Assembly (NCBI GenBank): GCA_000824805.1 | Contig: CCNA01000008.1 | Coordinates: 1 to 64,000, forward strand | Direction: 5' to 3' | Length of the DNA: 64,000 nucleotides | DNA from: Mesorhizobium sp. SOD10 | Lineage (GTDB): Bacteria; Pseudomonadota; Alphaproteobacteria; Rhizobiales; Rhizobiaceae | Program-made: the position numbers and the translations under genes | The notes under the pieces: model-generated | What the model was told of the DNA's origin: nothing | Databases searched by the model: none | The model's input: only the letters and a program-made list of their open reading frames with translations | Shown here: positions 18,829 through 27,230 of the stretch, one piece after another | How positions within the stretch are numbered: the stretch's first letter is position 1 | How the letters are laid out: each line of letters opens with the position of its first letter

Positions 18829-19869
18829 CTATTGCTGGATCAGGTTGTTGAACTTCTCGGTCGCCTCGACGAGTGTGTCGCGCCAGAATTCCGGATCCTG
18901 CAGCACCTGCTTCTTGACGTTCTCCGGCGAAGAATTGATGTCCTTGATGCGGTCTGGCGGGATCTTGCCGGTCTCGAAGGCCTTCTCGTTGGCCGGGCCG
19001 TTGTCGACATAGAGAGGCAGGTTGGCCTGGAGATCGGGGCTGACGAATTTGGCCAGCGCCTTCATTGCGATGTCCTTGTTCTTCGACCCCTTCGGGATGA
19101 CCATGCAGTCGGCCGTGAGCACGCCCTGGTCGAAGGAGAAGCTCACCGGCGCGCCTTCCTTTTTCAAGGTGCCGGCACGGCCGTTCCAGATACTTGCCAT
19201 GTCGACTTCGCCATCCTTGACGAGTTGCATAGCCTGCGCGCCGGAGGTCCACCAGGCATCGATGTGGCCGCGGATCTTGTCCACCGACTGCAGCGCGCCG
19301 TCGATGTCGACAGGATAGACCTTGTCGATCGGAATGCCCTTGGCCAAAGCGGCGACGCTCAGCGTTTCGGTCGACTGGCTGCCGGAAAGCGCGCGACGGC
19401 CGGGGAATTTTTCGACGTTCCAGAAATCGGCCCAGGTCTTCGGCCCTTTGTCGCCGAAGACGTCGGTGCGGTAGATCAGCACCACGGAGGTGTAGGAGAT
19501 GCCGACCCAGTCGTCATGGACGAGCTTCGGGTTGATGCCGCTCTTGTCGATGATGTTGTAGTCGAGTTTCTCGAACAGGCCCTCCTTTGAGCCACGCGCG
19601 CATTCGTCGGCGCCAAGCTCGGTGATGTCCCATTTGACGGCGTTGCCGGTGACCTGCAGGCGCACGTCGTCGAGGCCGTTGGTGGTGTCCTGCTTGATGG
19701 TGATGCCGAGTTCCTTGGCCGCCGGATCGAAGAAGGCCTTGGTCTGCGCCTCCTGATAGGTACCGCCCCACGAGGCGACGGTGATTGTGTCGGCGGCGGA
19801 CGCCGGAACGGCGACCGTGGCGAGCAGCCCGGCGATCGCCAGGCCGTGAATACAGAGTCTCTTCGTCAT
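18829..19869 (-). CDS. ABC importer solute-binding protein, PotD/PotF family
   Basis: Periplasmic binding protein of 346 residues. It has a signal peptide (KRLCIHGLAIAGLLATVAVPASA) and the mature start ADTITVASWGGTYQEAQTKAF, typical of extracellular solute-binding family 1 proteins of the spermidine/putrescine type. The conserved WTSGAQAMQLVKDGEVDMASIWNGR segment lines the binding site. The ATG at 19869 follows GGAGAAG. Being first in its operon next to a gamma-glutamyltransferase gene, it could bind a gamma-glutamyl amine or amino acid rather than a free polyamine. That is inference. Confidence 0.92.
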   Translation of the reverse strand: MTKRLCIHGLAIAGLLATVAVPASAADTITVASWGGTYQEAQTKAFFDPAAKELGITIKQDTTNGLDDVRLQVTGNAVKWDITELGADECARGSKEGLFEKLDYNIIDKSGINPKLVHDDWVGISYTSVVLIYRTDVFGDKGPKTWADFWNVEKFPGRRALSGSQSTETLSVAALAKGIPIDKVYPVDIDGALQSVDKIRGHIDAWWTSGAQAMQLVKDGEVDMASIWNGRAGTLKKEGAPVSFSFDQGVLTADCMVIPKGSKNKDIAMKALAKFVSPDLQANLPLYVDNGPANEKAFETGKIPPDRIKDINSSPENVKKQVLQDPEFWRDTLVEATEKFNNLIQQ

Positions 19870-19919
19870 TTTCGCTTCTCCAACCGGTGTTCCCGTTATC
19901 GTTGATTTGGTATGCGAAT

Positions 19920-19929
19920 TTGTATACAA
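19920..19929. promoter_or_regulatory. Predicted GntR (FadR-type) operator
   Basis: Perfect ten-base palindrome TTGTATACAA in the 217-base divergent gap between the binding-protein gene (minus) and the GntR gene (plus). It fits the TNGTNNNACNA pattern of FadR-subfamily regulators. It lies 51 bases upstream of the binding-protein start, a suitable position for the neighbouring regulator to control the importer. Confidence 0.6.
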
Positions 19930-20086
19930 TTTTGAGTGTAATTTTTCGAAGGCCGATGTCAACTCGGGTTTTTGCGTTTTTTGGTTAGGGCAGAGAATGG
20001 CGATTCCGCCGGAGCAATTGCCTCCGACGAAGCGCTGCTGTTCAAGCATGGCCTAAAACGAACTAAGCTCGCGAATCCGTGACGCA

Positions 20087-20803
20087 ATGTTGGAGGCGGA
20101 ACGCTTGAAGGAAAGAAAGAACACGCTGCGCGACTCGGTGTTCGAGAAGCTCAAGGCGTTGATCATCACCGGCCAGATCCCGCCGGGCGGCCGCGTGACG
20201 GAGAACGAGATCGCCGAGCGCCTGAAGGTGAGCCGCACGCCGGTGCGCGAGGCCTTCAACCGGCTGGAGCGCGACGGGCTGGTGATCGGGCGCCCGCGCC
20301 AAGGCTATGTGGTGGCCGAGTTCAACCTGACCATGTTCCGCGAGGCCTTCGACATACGCGAGCTGCTCGACGGGCGCGCGACGGAACTGGCGGCCGCCAA
20401 CGCGACTGCCGCGGACAAGGCGAGGCTGCGCGAAATGCTCGCCGAATGCGAACGGCTGGCGGCGATCCCGGACCGCAGCACCAGGGAAAAATTCGAGGAG
20501 TTGCAGGTCGGCATCGACCTGCACCGAGTGATCGCCGAAATCAGCGGTAACGAGATGCTCCACGGCATGCTCTGCGGCATTCTCGACAAATGCCAGCAAT
20601 ATGTCTGGACGGAGCTTCTGTGGCTGGACGAATGGAAGCTCACCCGCGAGGAACATGCCGGCATCGTCGACGCGATCTGCGCCGGAGATGTCGCTTTGGC
20701 AGGCGAGCGCGCCCGCGCGCATGTGCGCGGCTCGCGTGAGAACATCCTGCGCCTACTGCAGGCCAAGTCCGACTATCAGGGATTCTTCGCCAAGGCGTCG
20801 TGA
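20087..20803 (+). CDS. GntR-family regulator, FCD domain (FadR subfamily)
   Basis: A 238-residue regulator. Residues 10-75 are the winged helix (GRVTENEIAERLKVSRTPVREAFNRLERDGLV), and residues 80-225 are an all-helical FCD effector domain with metal-site-type His residues (IDLHRVIAEISGN, then EEHAGIVDAI and RAHVRGSREN). Divergent transcription from the PotABCD/gamma-glutamyltransferase operon and the palindrome at 19920 make it the probable local repressor. Confidence 0.92.
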   Translation: MLEAERLKERKNTLRDSVFEKLKALIITGQIPPGGRVTENEIAERLKVSRTPVREAFNRLERDGLVIGRPRQGYVVAEFNLTMFREAFDIRELLDGRATELAAANATAADKARLREMLAECERLAAIPDRSTREKFEELQVGIDLHRVIAEISGNEMLHGMLCGILDKCQQYVWTELLWLDEWKLTREEHAGIVDAICAGDVALAGERARAHVRGSRENILRLLQAKSDYQGFFAKAS

Positions 20804-20818
20804 GCCAGCGCTATCCTA

Positions 20819-21961
20819 TCAGTTGGAAAGCACAGGGCAGTTGGCGCCGCGCCTCAAGCTGACATGCGCCACGTCGCCGACGCCGAATTGAAAACCGTCG
20901 GCGCGGCGTGGCGCATCGATGACGATCGGAGTCCCCTGCCCTAACTCGACATGAAGACGCAGCGTCCGGCCGTGGAAGACGACGCCGCTGACCCGCGCCG
21001 GCGCGGTGCCTTCGCCAGCCTCGCTGACTACCAGAATATCCTCCGGGCGCACGCCGATGGTGCGGGTGTCGCCGGCGACGAGCGTCTCGCCGGTGTCTGA
21101 GGTCGCCTCCAGCGGCAGTTCGCCGGCGGCAAAGCGCAGGCGCTCGCCGTTGCGGCCGAGAAAGCGCGACTGCAACAGGTTCATCGTGCCGATGAAAGAG
21201 GCGACAAACCTTGTCGCGGGACGATCGTAAAGCGCGGCCGGCGGGGCGATCTGCTCGATCCGGCCCTTGTTCATGACGACGATGCGGTCGGAGATCGACA
21301 GCGCCTCGGTCTGGTCGTGCGTGACCAGGACGAAGGTGGTGCCGAGCCGCGACTGCAGCCGCTTCAGTTCCACCTGCATCTGCTCGCGCAAATGTGCGTC
21401 GAGCGCCGACAGGGGCTCGTCGAGCAGAAGCACGCGCGGCTCACAGACGATGGCACGGGCGAGCGCGACACGTTGGCGCTGTCCGCCGGAAAGCTCGGAG
21501 ATACGGGCGCGGATCTTGTCGGCCAGGCCCACCATCTCCAGCGCCTCGCCGATGCGCTTGGCCTGCTCGGTGCCGGTGAGCTTGCGCAGCGACAGGCCGA
21601 AGCCGACATTGGCCGCGACATCCATATGCGGGAAGAGCGCATAGTCCTGGAAGACGGTGTTGACCGGGCGATCGAAGGGTCGCAGCCCGGTAATGTCGCG
21701 GCCTTCGAGCAGCACGCTGCCGCTACTCGGGCTTTCGAAGCCGGCAATGACGCGCAGGCTCGTGGTCTTGCCGCAGCCGGACGGGCCAAGCAGGGTCAGG
21801 AACTCGCCGGGAGCGATGTCGAGATCGACGCCATCAAGACCAACAATGCCGCCGGGAAAGACTTTCGAGACTTTCGCGAGCCGAACCAACGGTTGTCGCA
21901 ATTCCGGACGGAAAACCGCTTCACACTTTTCCTGGAATTGCTCTGGGGCGTCAGGCGCCAT
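20819..21961 (-). CDS. ABC importer ATPase, PotA-type, with repeat-derived N-terminus
   Basis: Nucleotide-binding subunit of about 380 residues: Walker A GPSGCGKTT, Q-loop TVFQDYALFPHM, signature LSGGQRQRVALARA, Walker B VLLLDEPLSALD and a C-terminal TOBE domain. It would energise the permeases at 23938-25640, which lack another ATPase. The first ATG (21961) overlaps the end of the XRE gene by 11 bases. The next 17 or so codons (EQFQEKCEAVFRPELRQ) are encoded by a dispersed palindromic repeat. The natural protein may start at a TTG just after it (PLVRLAKVSKVF), so the N-terminus is unsure. Confidence 0.9.
   Translation of the reverse strand: MAPDAPEQFQEKCEAVFRPELRQPLVRLAKVSKVFPGGIVGLDGVDLDIAPGEFLTLLGPSGCGKTTSLRVIAGFESPSSGSVLLEGRDITGLRPFDRPVNTVFQDYALFPHMDVAANVGFGLSLRKLTGTEQAKRIGEALEMVGLADKIRARISELSGGQRQRVALARAIVCEPRVLLLDEPLSALDAHLREQMQVELKRLQSRLGTTFVLVTHDQTEALSISDRIVVMNKGRIEQIAPPAALYDRPATRFVASFIGTMNLLQSRFLGRNGERLRFAAGELPLEATSDTGETLVAGDTRTIGVRPEDILVVSEAGEGTAPARVSGVVFHGRTLRLHVELGQGTPIVIDAPRRADGFQFGVGDVAHVSLRRGANCPVLSN
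21897..21943. repeat. Rhizobial palindromic repeat inside an ORF 5' end
   Basis: A 47-base element bounded by GCAATTCC (21898-21905) and GGAATTGC (21934-21941). A second copy lies at 50305-50351 with 40 of 47 bases identical. Here it falls inside the annotated 5' end of the ATPase gene. Confidence 0.8.
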
Positions 21962-22559
21962 CGCGCACCTCGGAAGGCTTCGTGGTATTGACCCAGAGGA
22001 TCTGGCACTGCTCGGCGCCAGGGTTGCGGAAGGCATGCAGCAGCGTGCTCTTGAAGGCAAAGCTGTCGCCCGCCTTCAGCACATAGGTCGTGGCGTCCAC
22101 CACCAGCTCGGCCTCGCCGGCCATGACGAAGCCGAATTCGTGGCCGGCATGGGCATAGGCTTCCGCCGTGCCGCCGCCGGCCTCGACCGTCACCAGCATG
22201 CCGGTGAGCGTCGCGGCGGGCGGCGACAACAGCGTCTTGGCGATGCCTTCGGATTTCACCGGGATCGCGCGGCGCTTGTCGGCGCGCACGCAATAGAGGT
22301 CGTTGACCGCTTCATTGCCGTCGGCGATCAGCGCTGAAGGTTCGATGTCCAGCGCCGCCGCCAGCGGCCAGATCACCTTGACGCGCAGCGATGACATGCC
22401 GCGCTCGATCTGGCTGAGCGCGCCGATGGAGATGCCGGCCTTCGCCGCAAGCTCGGCCAGCGACAGCTTGCGCTCGAGCCTGAGCGCCCGCACGCGCCGG
22501 CCGACGCGGATATCGGCATCGTCTTTCGATTTTGTCGCCGCTTCGTCAAGAACATCCAT
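21951..22559 (-). CDS. XRE-family regulator with cupin domain
   Basis: A 202-residue regulator: helix-turn-helix around residues 18-75 (RALRLERKLSLAELAAKAGISIGALSQIERG) and a C-terminal cupin sensor domain (about 120-195) with HAGHEFGFVMAGEAELVVD and LKAGDSFAFKSTLLHAFRNPG. This is the PuuR-like architecture common in polyamine and amine catabolic loci. It sits between the binding-protein and ATPase genes of the second polyamine-type importer and probably regulates that operon. The ATG at 22559 is preferred over a TTG 14 codons upstream. Confidence 0.9.
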   Translation of the reverse strand: MDVLDEAATKSKDDADIRVGRRVRALRLERKLSLAELAAKAGISIGALSQIERGMSSLRVKVIWPLAAALDIEPSALIADGNEAVNDLYCVRADKRRAIPVKSEGIAKTLLSPPAATLTGMLVTVEAGGGTAEAYAHAGHEFGFVMAGEAELVVDATTYVLKAGDSFAFKSTLLHAFRNPGAEQCQILWVNTTKPSEVRDGA

Positions 22560-22668
22560 TCGCTCGTCCCTGTTGCAGTCAATCAGGCCGGCTTTTGACA
22601 AGCCGCGTTGATGATTGAGTTCCTATCTTGCCAGACGCCGGCGCTGCCCCTCATCGCCCTGCCGGGCA

Positions 22669-22791
22669 CTTCTCCCCGTATAGAGACGGGGAGAAGGGGC
22701 CGGCCGCGGCCCTGGCGCTTTTCCGGGAAAGCTGGTGATTGGCGAAATCGCCGGCGACAGCGCCCCTCTCCCCGTCACTATCGGGGAGAGG
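22669..22791. repeat. Pair of REP-like hairpins
   Basis: Two hairpins in the 280-base gap between the XRE gene and the binding-protein gene: CTTCTCCCCGT with ACGGGGAGAAG (22669-22679 and 22686-22696), and CCTCTCCCCG with CGGGGAGAGG (22765-22774 and 22782-22791). Both have perfect stems. They look like a dispersed intergenic element, and they may also stabilise the 3' end of the binding-protein message. Confidence 0.7.
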
Positions 22792-22839
22792 ATGCCGGCA
22801 GGCAGGTGGGGGGGCAGCACCAGCTTCGGCAATTGGCCC

Positions 22840-23910
22840 TTAACCCCCAGCCTTCACTTTCTCGAACATCTTGGCGACATCGTCATTCTGCTTCATCGGG
22901 CCGGTGAAGATGGTGCTCTTCAGCATCACGTCCGGATCCGCCGGCAGTTGCAGCTTGTCGAGCTCCTCTTTCGACACGCCGGCGAAAGCGGTCGAGAGCG
23001 AGCTGCCATAGCCGTAGGACTGGATCAGGAATTTCCCCGAGTCGGCGTCGAGCCGACTGTTGATGAAGTCGTAGGCGAGGTCGATGTTCTTGGCGTCCTT
23101 CAGCATGACGAAGCCGCAGGCCCAGGTCAGCATGCCTTCCTTCGGCTTCATGAACTCAACCGGCACGCCCTGCTTCTTCAGCGACGTGGCGGACGCGTTC
23201 CAGGTCATCGCCGCGACCAGTTGGCCGCTTGCCAGCGCCTGCTCGACCGAGGTCATGTCGGTGGTATAGCTCGACAGCAGCGGCCGTTGCTCGCGCAGTT
23301 TTGCCGCCACCTTGTCCATCTGCTCCGGCGTCATGTCGAACGGATTCACGCCCGCCAGAAGGGCGGCGACGATCGGCGTGTCATGCACAGCGTCGATGGT
23401 CGCCATGCGGCCGGCATATTGCTTGTCCCACAGAAGGTTCCAACTCGCTTCGGGGTTCTTCACCAGATCGGTGCGATAGAGAATCGAGGTGTTGCCCCAG
23501 TCCCACGGCACCATCCACACCTTGCCGTCGCCAGCCTGCAGGTCGGGCAGGTTCTTGAACACCGGGAAGATCGAATCCCAGTTCTTGATGCGCTTGGTGT
23601 CGATCGGTTGCAGCAGGCCTTCCTTGTTCCAGCGCGCCACCTTGTCATAGCAGGGATGCGCGATGTCGGGCCGGAAGCCGGCCTTGACCTTGGTGAAGGC
23701 ATCGTCATCGTCGCCGAAGATCGTCGCCTCGACGCCGTCCGGATGCGCGGCAAGGAAGCTCTTGTTGAAGTCGGGCAGCTCGTAGCCCGACCAAGTGAAA
23801 TATTGCAGCTTGTCGGCGGCCAGAGCGACCGTCGACGACAGCGCAAGCGCCAGCGCGGCAAGGCCCGCCCGGGCCTTGTATCCGGTGATCGATTTCAGGT
23901 GGAATGTCAT
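22840..23910 (-). CDS. ABC importer solute-binding protein, spermidine/putrescine type
   Basis: Periplasmic binding protein of 356 residues with a signal peptide (KARAGLAALALALSSTVALA) and the mature start ADKLQYFTWSGYELPDF, typical of PotD/PotF proteins. A run of acidic residues (IFGDDDDAFTKVKAG) and VWMVPWDWGNTSILYRTD are conserved binding-lobe segments. It is separated by 27 bases from the upstream permease gene, so the order on this strand is permease, permease, binding protein, regulator, ATPase. Confidence 0.92.
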   Translation of the reverse strand: MTFHLKSITGYKARAGLAALALALSSTVALAADKLQYFTWSGYELPDFNKSFLAAHPDGVEATIFGDDDDAFTKVKAGFRPDIAHPCYDKVARWNKEGLLQPIDTKRIKNWDSIFPVFKNLPDLQAGDGKVWMVPWDWGNTSILYRTDLVKNPEASWNLLWDKQYAGRMATIDAVHDTPIVAALLAGVNPFDMTPEQMDKVAAKLREQRPLLSSYTTDMTSVEQALASGQLVAAMTWNASATSLKKQGVPVEFMKPKEGMLTWACGFVMLKDAKNIDLAYDFINSRLDADSGKFLIQSYGYGSSLSTAFAGVSKEELDKLQLPADPDVMLKSTIFTGPMKQNDDVAKMFEKVKAGG

Positions 23911-23937
23911 TTTCGTTCTCCTCTTCTTTGTTGTGGT

Positions 23938-24756
23938 TCAGGCTGGATTGCGGCGCGCGGCGCCGAGGCCGCGATGGCGAAGGATTTCGGCTGAGCCGGC
24001 GATGATGAAGGACACGGTGAGGATCACCGTGCCCAGCGCCATCACGGTCGGCAACGAACGCGGGAAGCGCAGCTGGCTCCAGATGTAGAGCGGCAGCGTC
24101 GGCTCGGTGCCGGCGAGGAAAAAGACCACGATGAACTCGTCGAAAGAAATCAGGAAAGAGAGCATGAAGGCCGACAGCACGGCCGGCGCACTCAGCGGCA
24201 GCATGACGCGCCGGAACGTCGTCCAGTCGGACGCCCCGAGGTCGAGCGCCGCCTCGCGGATCGTCTTCGGGATAGCGGCGAAGCGGCTGCGCATCACCAC
24301 CACCGTCGTCGGCAGCGCGACGAGGATATGGCCAAGCACGATCGAGACACGCGACGGTCCAAGACCGATGAGATTGACCAGGATCAGGAGCGAAATGCCG
24401 ACGATGACGCCGGGGATCAGGATCGGCAGCCGGGCGATGGCGCTGATGGTGGCGGCGAGCGGCGAACGGCCGTAGAGGTCCATATAGGAGACGGTGATGC
24501 CGCAAAGCGTCGCGCCGAAGGCGGCGATGACGCCGATGACAAGGCTGTTGGCCAAGGCGCCGGAGAGCGCCGGATTGCCATAGAGCGTGCGGTACCAGTC
24601 AAGCGTGAAGCCTTGCAGCGGGAATGCCGCCTGGATCGAATTGTTGAAGGAAAACAGCGGGATCAAAAGCACCGGCAGATAGAGGAAGACGAGGTAGCCA
24701 AGCACATAGAGGCCGAGCCAGCGGCCGTCCTTGTTGGTGTCAGCCCGGGCGCTCAT
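23938..24756 (-). CDS. ABC importer permease, PotC-type
   Basis: Membrane subunit of 272 residues with six helices and the EAA loop (REAALDLGASDWTTFRRVMLPLSAPA). It ends in a basic cytoplasmic tail. The start at 24756 overlaps the stop of the PotB-type gene by four bases (ATGA). It partners with the permease at 24753-25640 and the ATPase at 20819-21961. Confidence 0.92.
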   Translation of the reverse strand: MSARADTNKDGRWLGLYVLGYLVFLYLPVLLIPLFSFNNSIQAAFPLQGFTLDWYRTLYGNPALSGALANSLVIGVIAAFGATLCGITVSYMDLYGRSPLAATISAIARLPILIPGVIVGISLLILVNLIGLGPSRVSIVLGHILVALPTTVVVMRSRFAAIPKTIREAALDLGASDWTTFRRVMLPLSAPAVLSAFMLSFLISFDEFIVVFFLAGTEPTLPLYIWSQLRFPRSLPTVMALGTVILTVSFIIAGSAEILRHRGLGAARRNPA

Positions 24757-25640
24757 GTGCGGCTGCCAAACCGGCGGTCGGCGCCGCGCGCTACGAGCAC
24801 CACGCACAGGATCACCAGCATGACGCAGACCGAGAGTGCTGCGCCGAAAGGCCAGTCATTGGCCTTGCCGAACTGCGACTGGATCAGCGTGCCGATCATG
24901 GTGCTGGCCGGGCCGCCGACCATGGCCGGCGTGACATAGTCGCCGACGGTCGGCACGAAGACGACGAGCGCCGCGGCCAGCACGCCCGGCATCGAATTGG
25001 GCAGCACGACGCGACGGAAGCTGGTGAAGGGCCGCGCACCGAGATCGGAGGCGGCTTCGAGCAGCGATTTCGGGATCGTGTCCAGCGCCACGTAGATGGG
25101 GAGGATGGCGAAGGGCGCGTAAGCGTGGGCGAGCGTGACGACCACCGCGGCCGGCGTGTTGAGAAAGGCGAGCGTCGGCTCCGACCAGAGGCCGGTCTCG
25201 ATGAAGGCCGAGTTCAGCACGCCATTATAGGCAAGCACGATCTTCCAGGCGAAGACGCGCAAGAGATAGCTGGTCCAGAACGGCAGTGTGACCAGGAAGA
25301 GCAGCAGATTGCGGCGACGGCCGGCATGGAAGGCGAGGTAATACGCAACCGGATATGCAGTGACGACCGTCGCCAGCGTCACCAGGCCGGCAATGACCAG
25401 CGAGCGCAGCGTCACCGTCCAATAGAGCGGATCGGTGGCGACGGTGACGAAGTTCTCCGCCGTCAGGCCGACCCCGAGAAGCGATCCGTCATTTCCGCGG
25501 AAAGCGAGGAACAGGACCAGGCAGAGCGCGAACAGGATCAGGAAGAATGTGACCAGCCCGCCCGGCAGCAGCATGGCGAAGCGGAAGACCGGCGAGATGC
25601 GGGTTTCCGGCGATGGCCGCGCTGCGACGATGGTGGACAT
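24753..25640 (-). CDS. ABC importer permease, PotB-type
   Basis: Membrane subunit of 295 residues with FLVTLPFWTSYLLRVFAWKIVL and the EAA loop LLEAASDLGARPFTSFRRVVLPNSMPG. The ATG at 25640 follows AAAGGCGG. It is the first gene of the second importer operon. A TTGACA-like box on the minus strand (25716 to 25711) lies about 70 bases upstream. Confidence 0.92.
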   Translation of the reverse strand: MSTIVAARPSPETRISPVFRFAMLLPGGLVTFFLILFALCLVLFLAFRGNDGSLLGVGLTAENFVTVATDPLYWTVTLRSLVIAGLVTLATVVTAYPVAYYLAFHAGRRRNLLLFLVTLPFWTSYLLRVFAWKIVLAYNGVLNSAFIETGLWSEPTLAFLNTPAAVVVTLAHAYAPFAILPIYVALDTIPKSLLEAASDLGARPFTSFRRVVLPNSMPGVLAAALVVFVPTVGDYVTPAMVGGPASTMIGTLIQSQFGKANDWPFGAALSVCVMLVILCVVLVARGADRRFGSRT

Positions 25641-25748
25641 ATGACCGCCTTTTTCGGGGCTGCCCATCGATTTTTTGAAATCGACCAATGCTTTTTCATA
25701 TTCATGAAGCTGTCAAGCAGAATCGCTTGTGCACCGCATTTGTTGGGG

Positions 25749-27032
25749 TCAGCGCTCGAAGGCGTCCAGCATCCGGTACCAGGCGATCGCGGCGGCGACG
25801 CCGACCTGGCGAAAAGCATGGAACGGGATCGGCCGGATAGGCGACAGCGGGAACGGCAATTGCCTTGCATCACCGCTGGCAAGATAATTCGCCATGCGCT
25901 TGCCCAGCGCGCTCATCAGCCCGACGCCCCTGCCCTGGCAGCCAACGACCGCGAGCAGGCCCTTTTCCGGCTCATGCAAATGCGGCAGGTGATCCGGCGT
26001 CAGCGCCACGCGGCCGAACCAACGCTTTTCGATGGCCATACCGGCAAGCGCCGGATAGAGGCGGATGAGTGCGCGTTCGCAATGCGCCCAGTCGGCCGCG
26101 CTCGACGGCAGCGCCATGCGGCCGCGGCCGCCCAGCACCATGCGGCCATCGGGGCTTTTGCGGTAATAGACCAGGATGCGACGGGAATCGGAAACGGCCT
26201 GCCCGCCCGGCAGGATGCTTGCGGCAAGCTCGGCCGGGAGCGGCGCGGTGGCGATCTGGAAGGAATGCAGCGGCACGATTGTTTGCGCAAGGCCCGGCAG
26301 AAGACCGTCCGTATAAGCGTTGGTGGCGAGCACGACGGCCTTCTCGCGCAATTCGGCGCCGCTCTGTGTCGAAACCCGCCATAGGCCGGCCTCCTTCACG
26401 AGTTTCACCACCTTCTGGTGTTCGGCGATTTTCGCTCCGGCAGTAGTGGCGATGCGCGCCAGTTCCATCGTGTAGGACAGCGGATCGATGACGCCGGCGC
26501 GGCGGTCGAGCCAGCCGCCAAGATAGCCTTTGGCGCCGGTCATCGCCGCGATCTCGGCCCGGTCGAGCAGCTCGACGTCGGCGCCACGCGCCCGCCATTG
26601 GCGGTCGCGACTGGCCGCGGCCTTCAGCGCGGTCTCGGTGTGGGCGGCCTGGATCCAGCCGTTGCGGGTGAACGGCACGGCGAGCTTCTCATCACGGATC
26701 ACATCAAACACCGCGTCGGCCGTTGAGGCGGCGAAGTCGACCAGAGCCTCGCCGCGCTCCTTGCCGAAATGCTCGATCAGCCATTCAGGATCATATTTGA
26801 GGCCGGGAATAACCTGGCCGCCATTGAGGCCCGAAGCGCCCTGCCCGATCGCGCCGGCGTCCAGCACCTGGACCGAGAGCCCGGCGCGAGCCGCATGCAG
26901 CGCGGTCGAAAGGCCCATAATGCCGCCGCCGACGATCACCGCATCCAGCCTACCGCCGGCCGACAGTTCCGACTGAAATGCCGTGGCTGCCTGCGGCTTC
27001 TGCCAGATCGGATCGGAAAAGGCTGCGGCCAA
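25749..27032 (-). CDS. FAD-dependent oxidoreductase, gamma-glutamylputrescine-oxidase-like
   Basis: DAO-superfamily flavoenzyme of 427 residues. The dinucleotide fold DAVIVGGGIMGLSTALHAARAG is near residues 30-52. QGASGLNGGQVIPG is the pattern of PuuB/OrdL-type gamma-glutamylputrescine oxidases, and the C-terminal VGCQGRGVGLMSALGKRMA closes the FAD site. These enzymes oxidise amines or amino acids with release of H2O2. The position upstream of a polyamine-type importer with a PuuR-like regulator supports an amine substrate. The start is TTG at 27032 with GGGGA in front. No upstream ATG is evident. Confidence 0.85.
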   Translation of the reverse strand: MAAAFSDPIWQKPQAATAFQSELSAGGRLDAVIVGGGIMGLSTALHAARAGLSVQVLDAGAIGQGASGLNGGQVIPGLKYDPEWLIEHFGKERGEALVDFAASTADAVFDVIRDEKLAVPFTRNGWIQAAHTETALKAAASRDRQWRARGADVELLDRAEIAAMTGAKGYLGGWLDRRAGVIDPLSYTMELARIATTAGAKIAEHQKVVKLVKEAGLWRVSTQSGAELREKAVVLATNAYTDGLLPGLAQTIVPLHSFQIATAPLPAELAASILPGGQAVSDSRRILVYYRKSPDGRMVLGGRGRMALPSSAADWAHCERALIRLYPALAGMAIEKRWFGRVALTPDHLPHLHEPEKGLLAVVGCQGRGVGLMSALGKRMANYLASGDARQLPFPLSPIRPIPFHAFRQVGVAAAIAWYRMLDAFER

Positions 27033-27230
27033 AGAGGTCCCCTACGCGCTGGAACTTCGTGAAAATCCTATTGCCGGTTTCACAAACTTGAAAGAGCGCT
27101 TCGATATGCCAGTTCGGCCATGGCTGTGTGACAGCACAGTGATGGTCCTAAATGTTGCGGCTGGCGGGATAGACCTTTCCACGAAATCGGGGAAAAGTGC
27201 CGCGCGCGAAAAATCGAGAGGAACATCGCC

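Noticed and set aside
22669..22791. CRISPR-like short repeats
   Set aside because: There are only two related hairpins, with no regular spacers and no cas genes. They look like REP-type intergenic elements.
22735..23994. A 419-codon plus-strand frame across the binding-protein gene
   Set aside because: It is the shadow of the periplasmic binding-protein gene on the minus strand, and it starts inside the REP-like hairpins.
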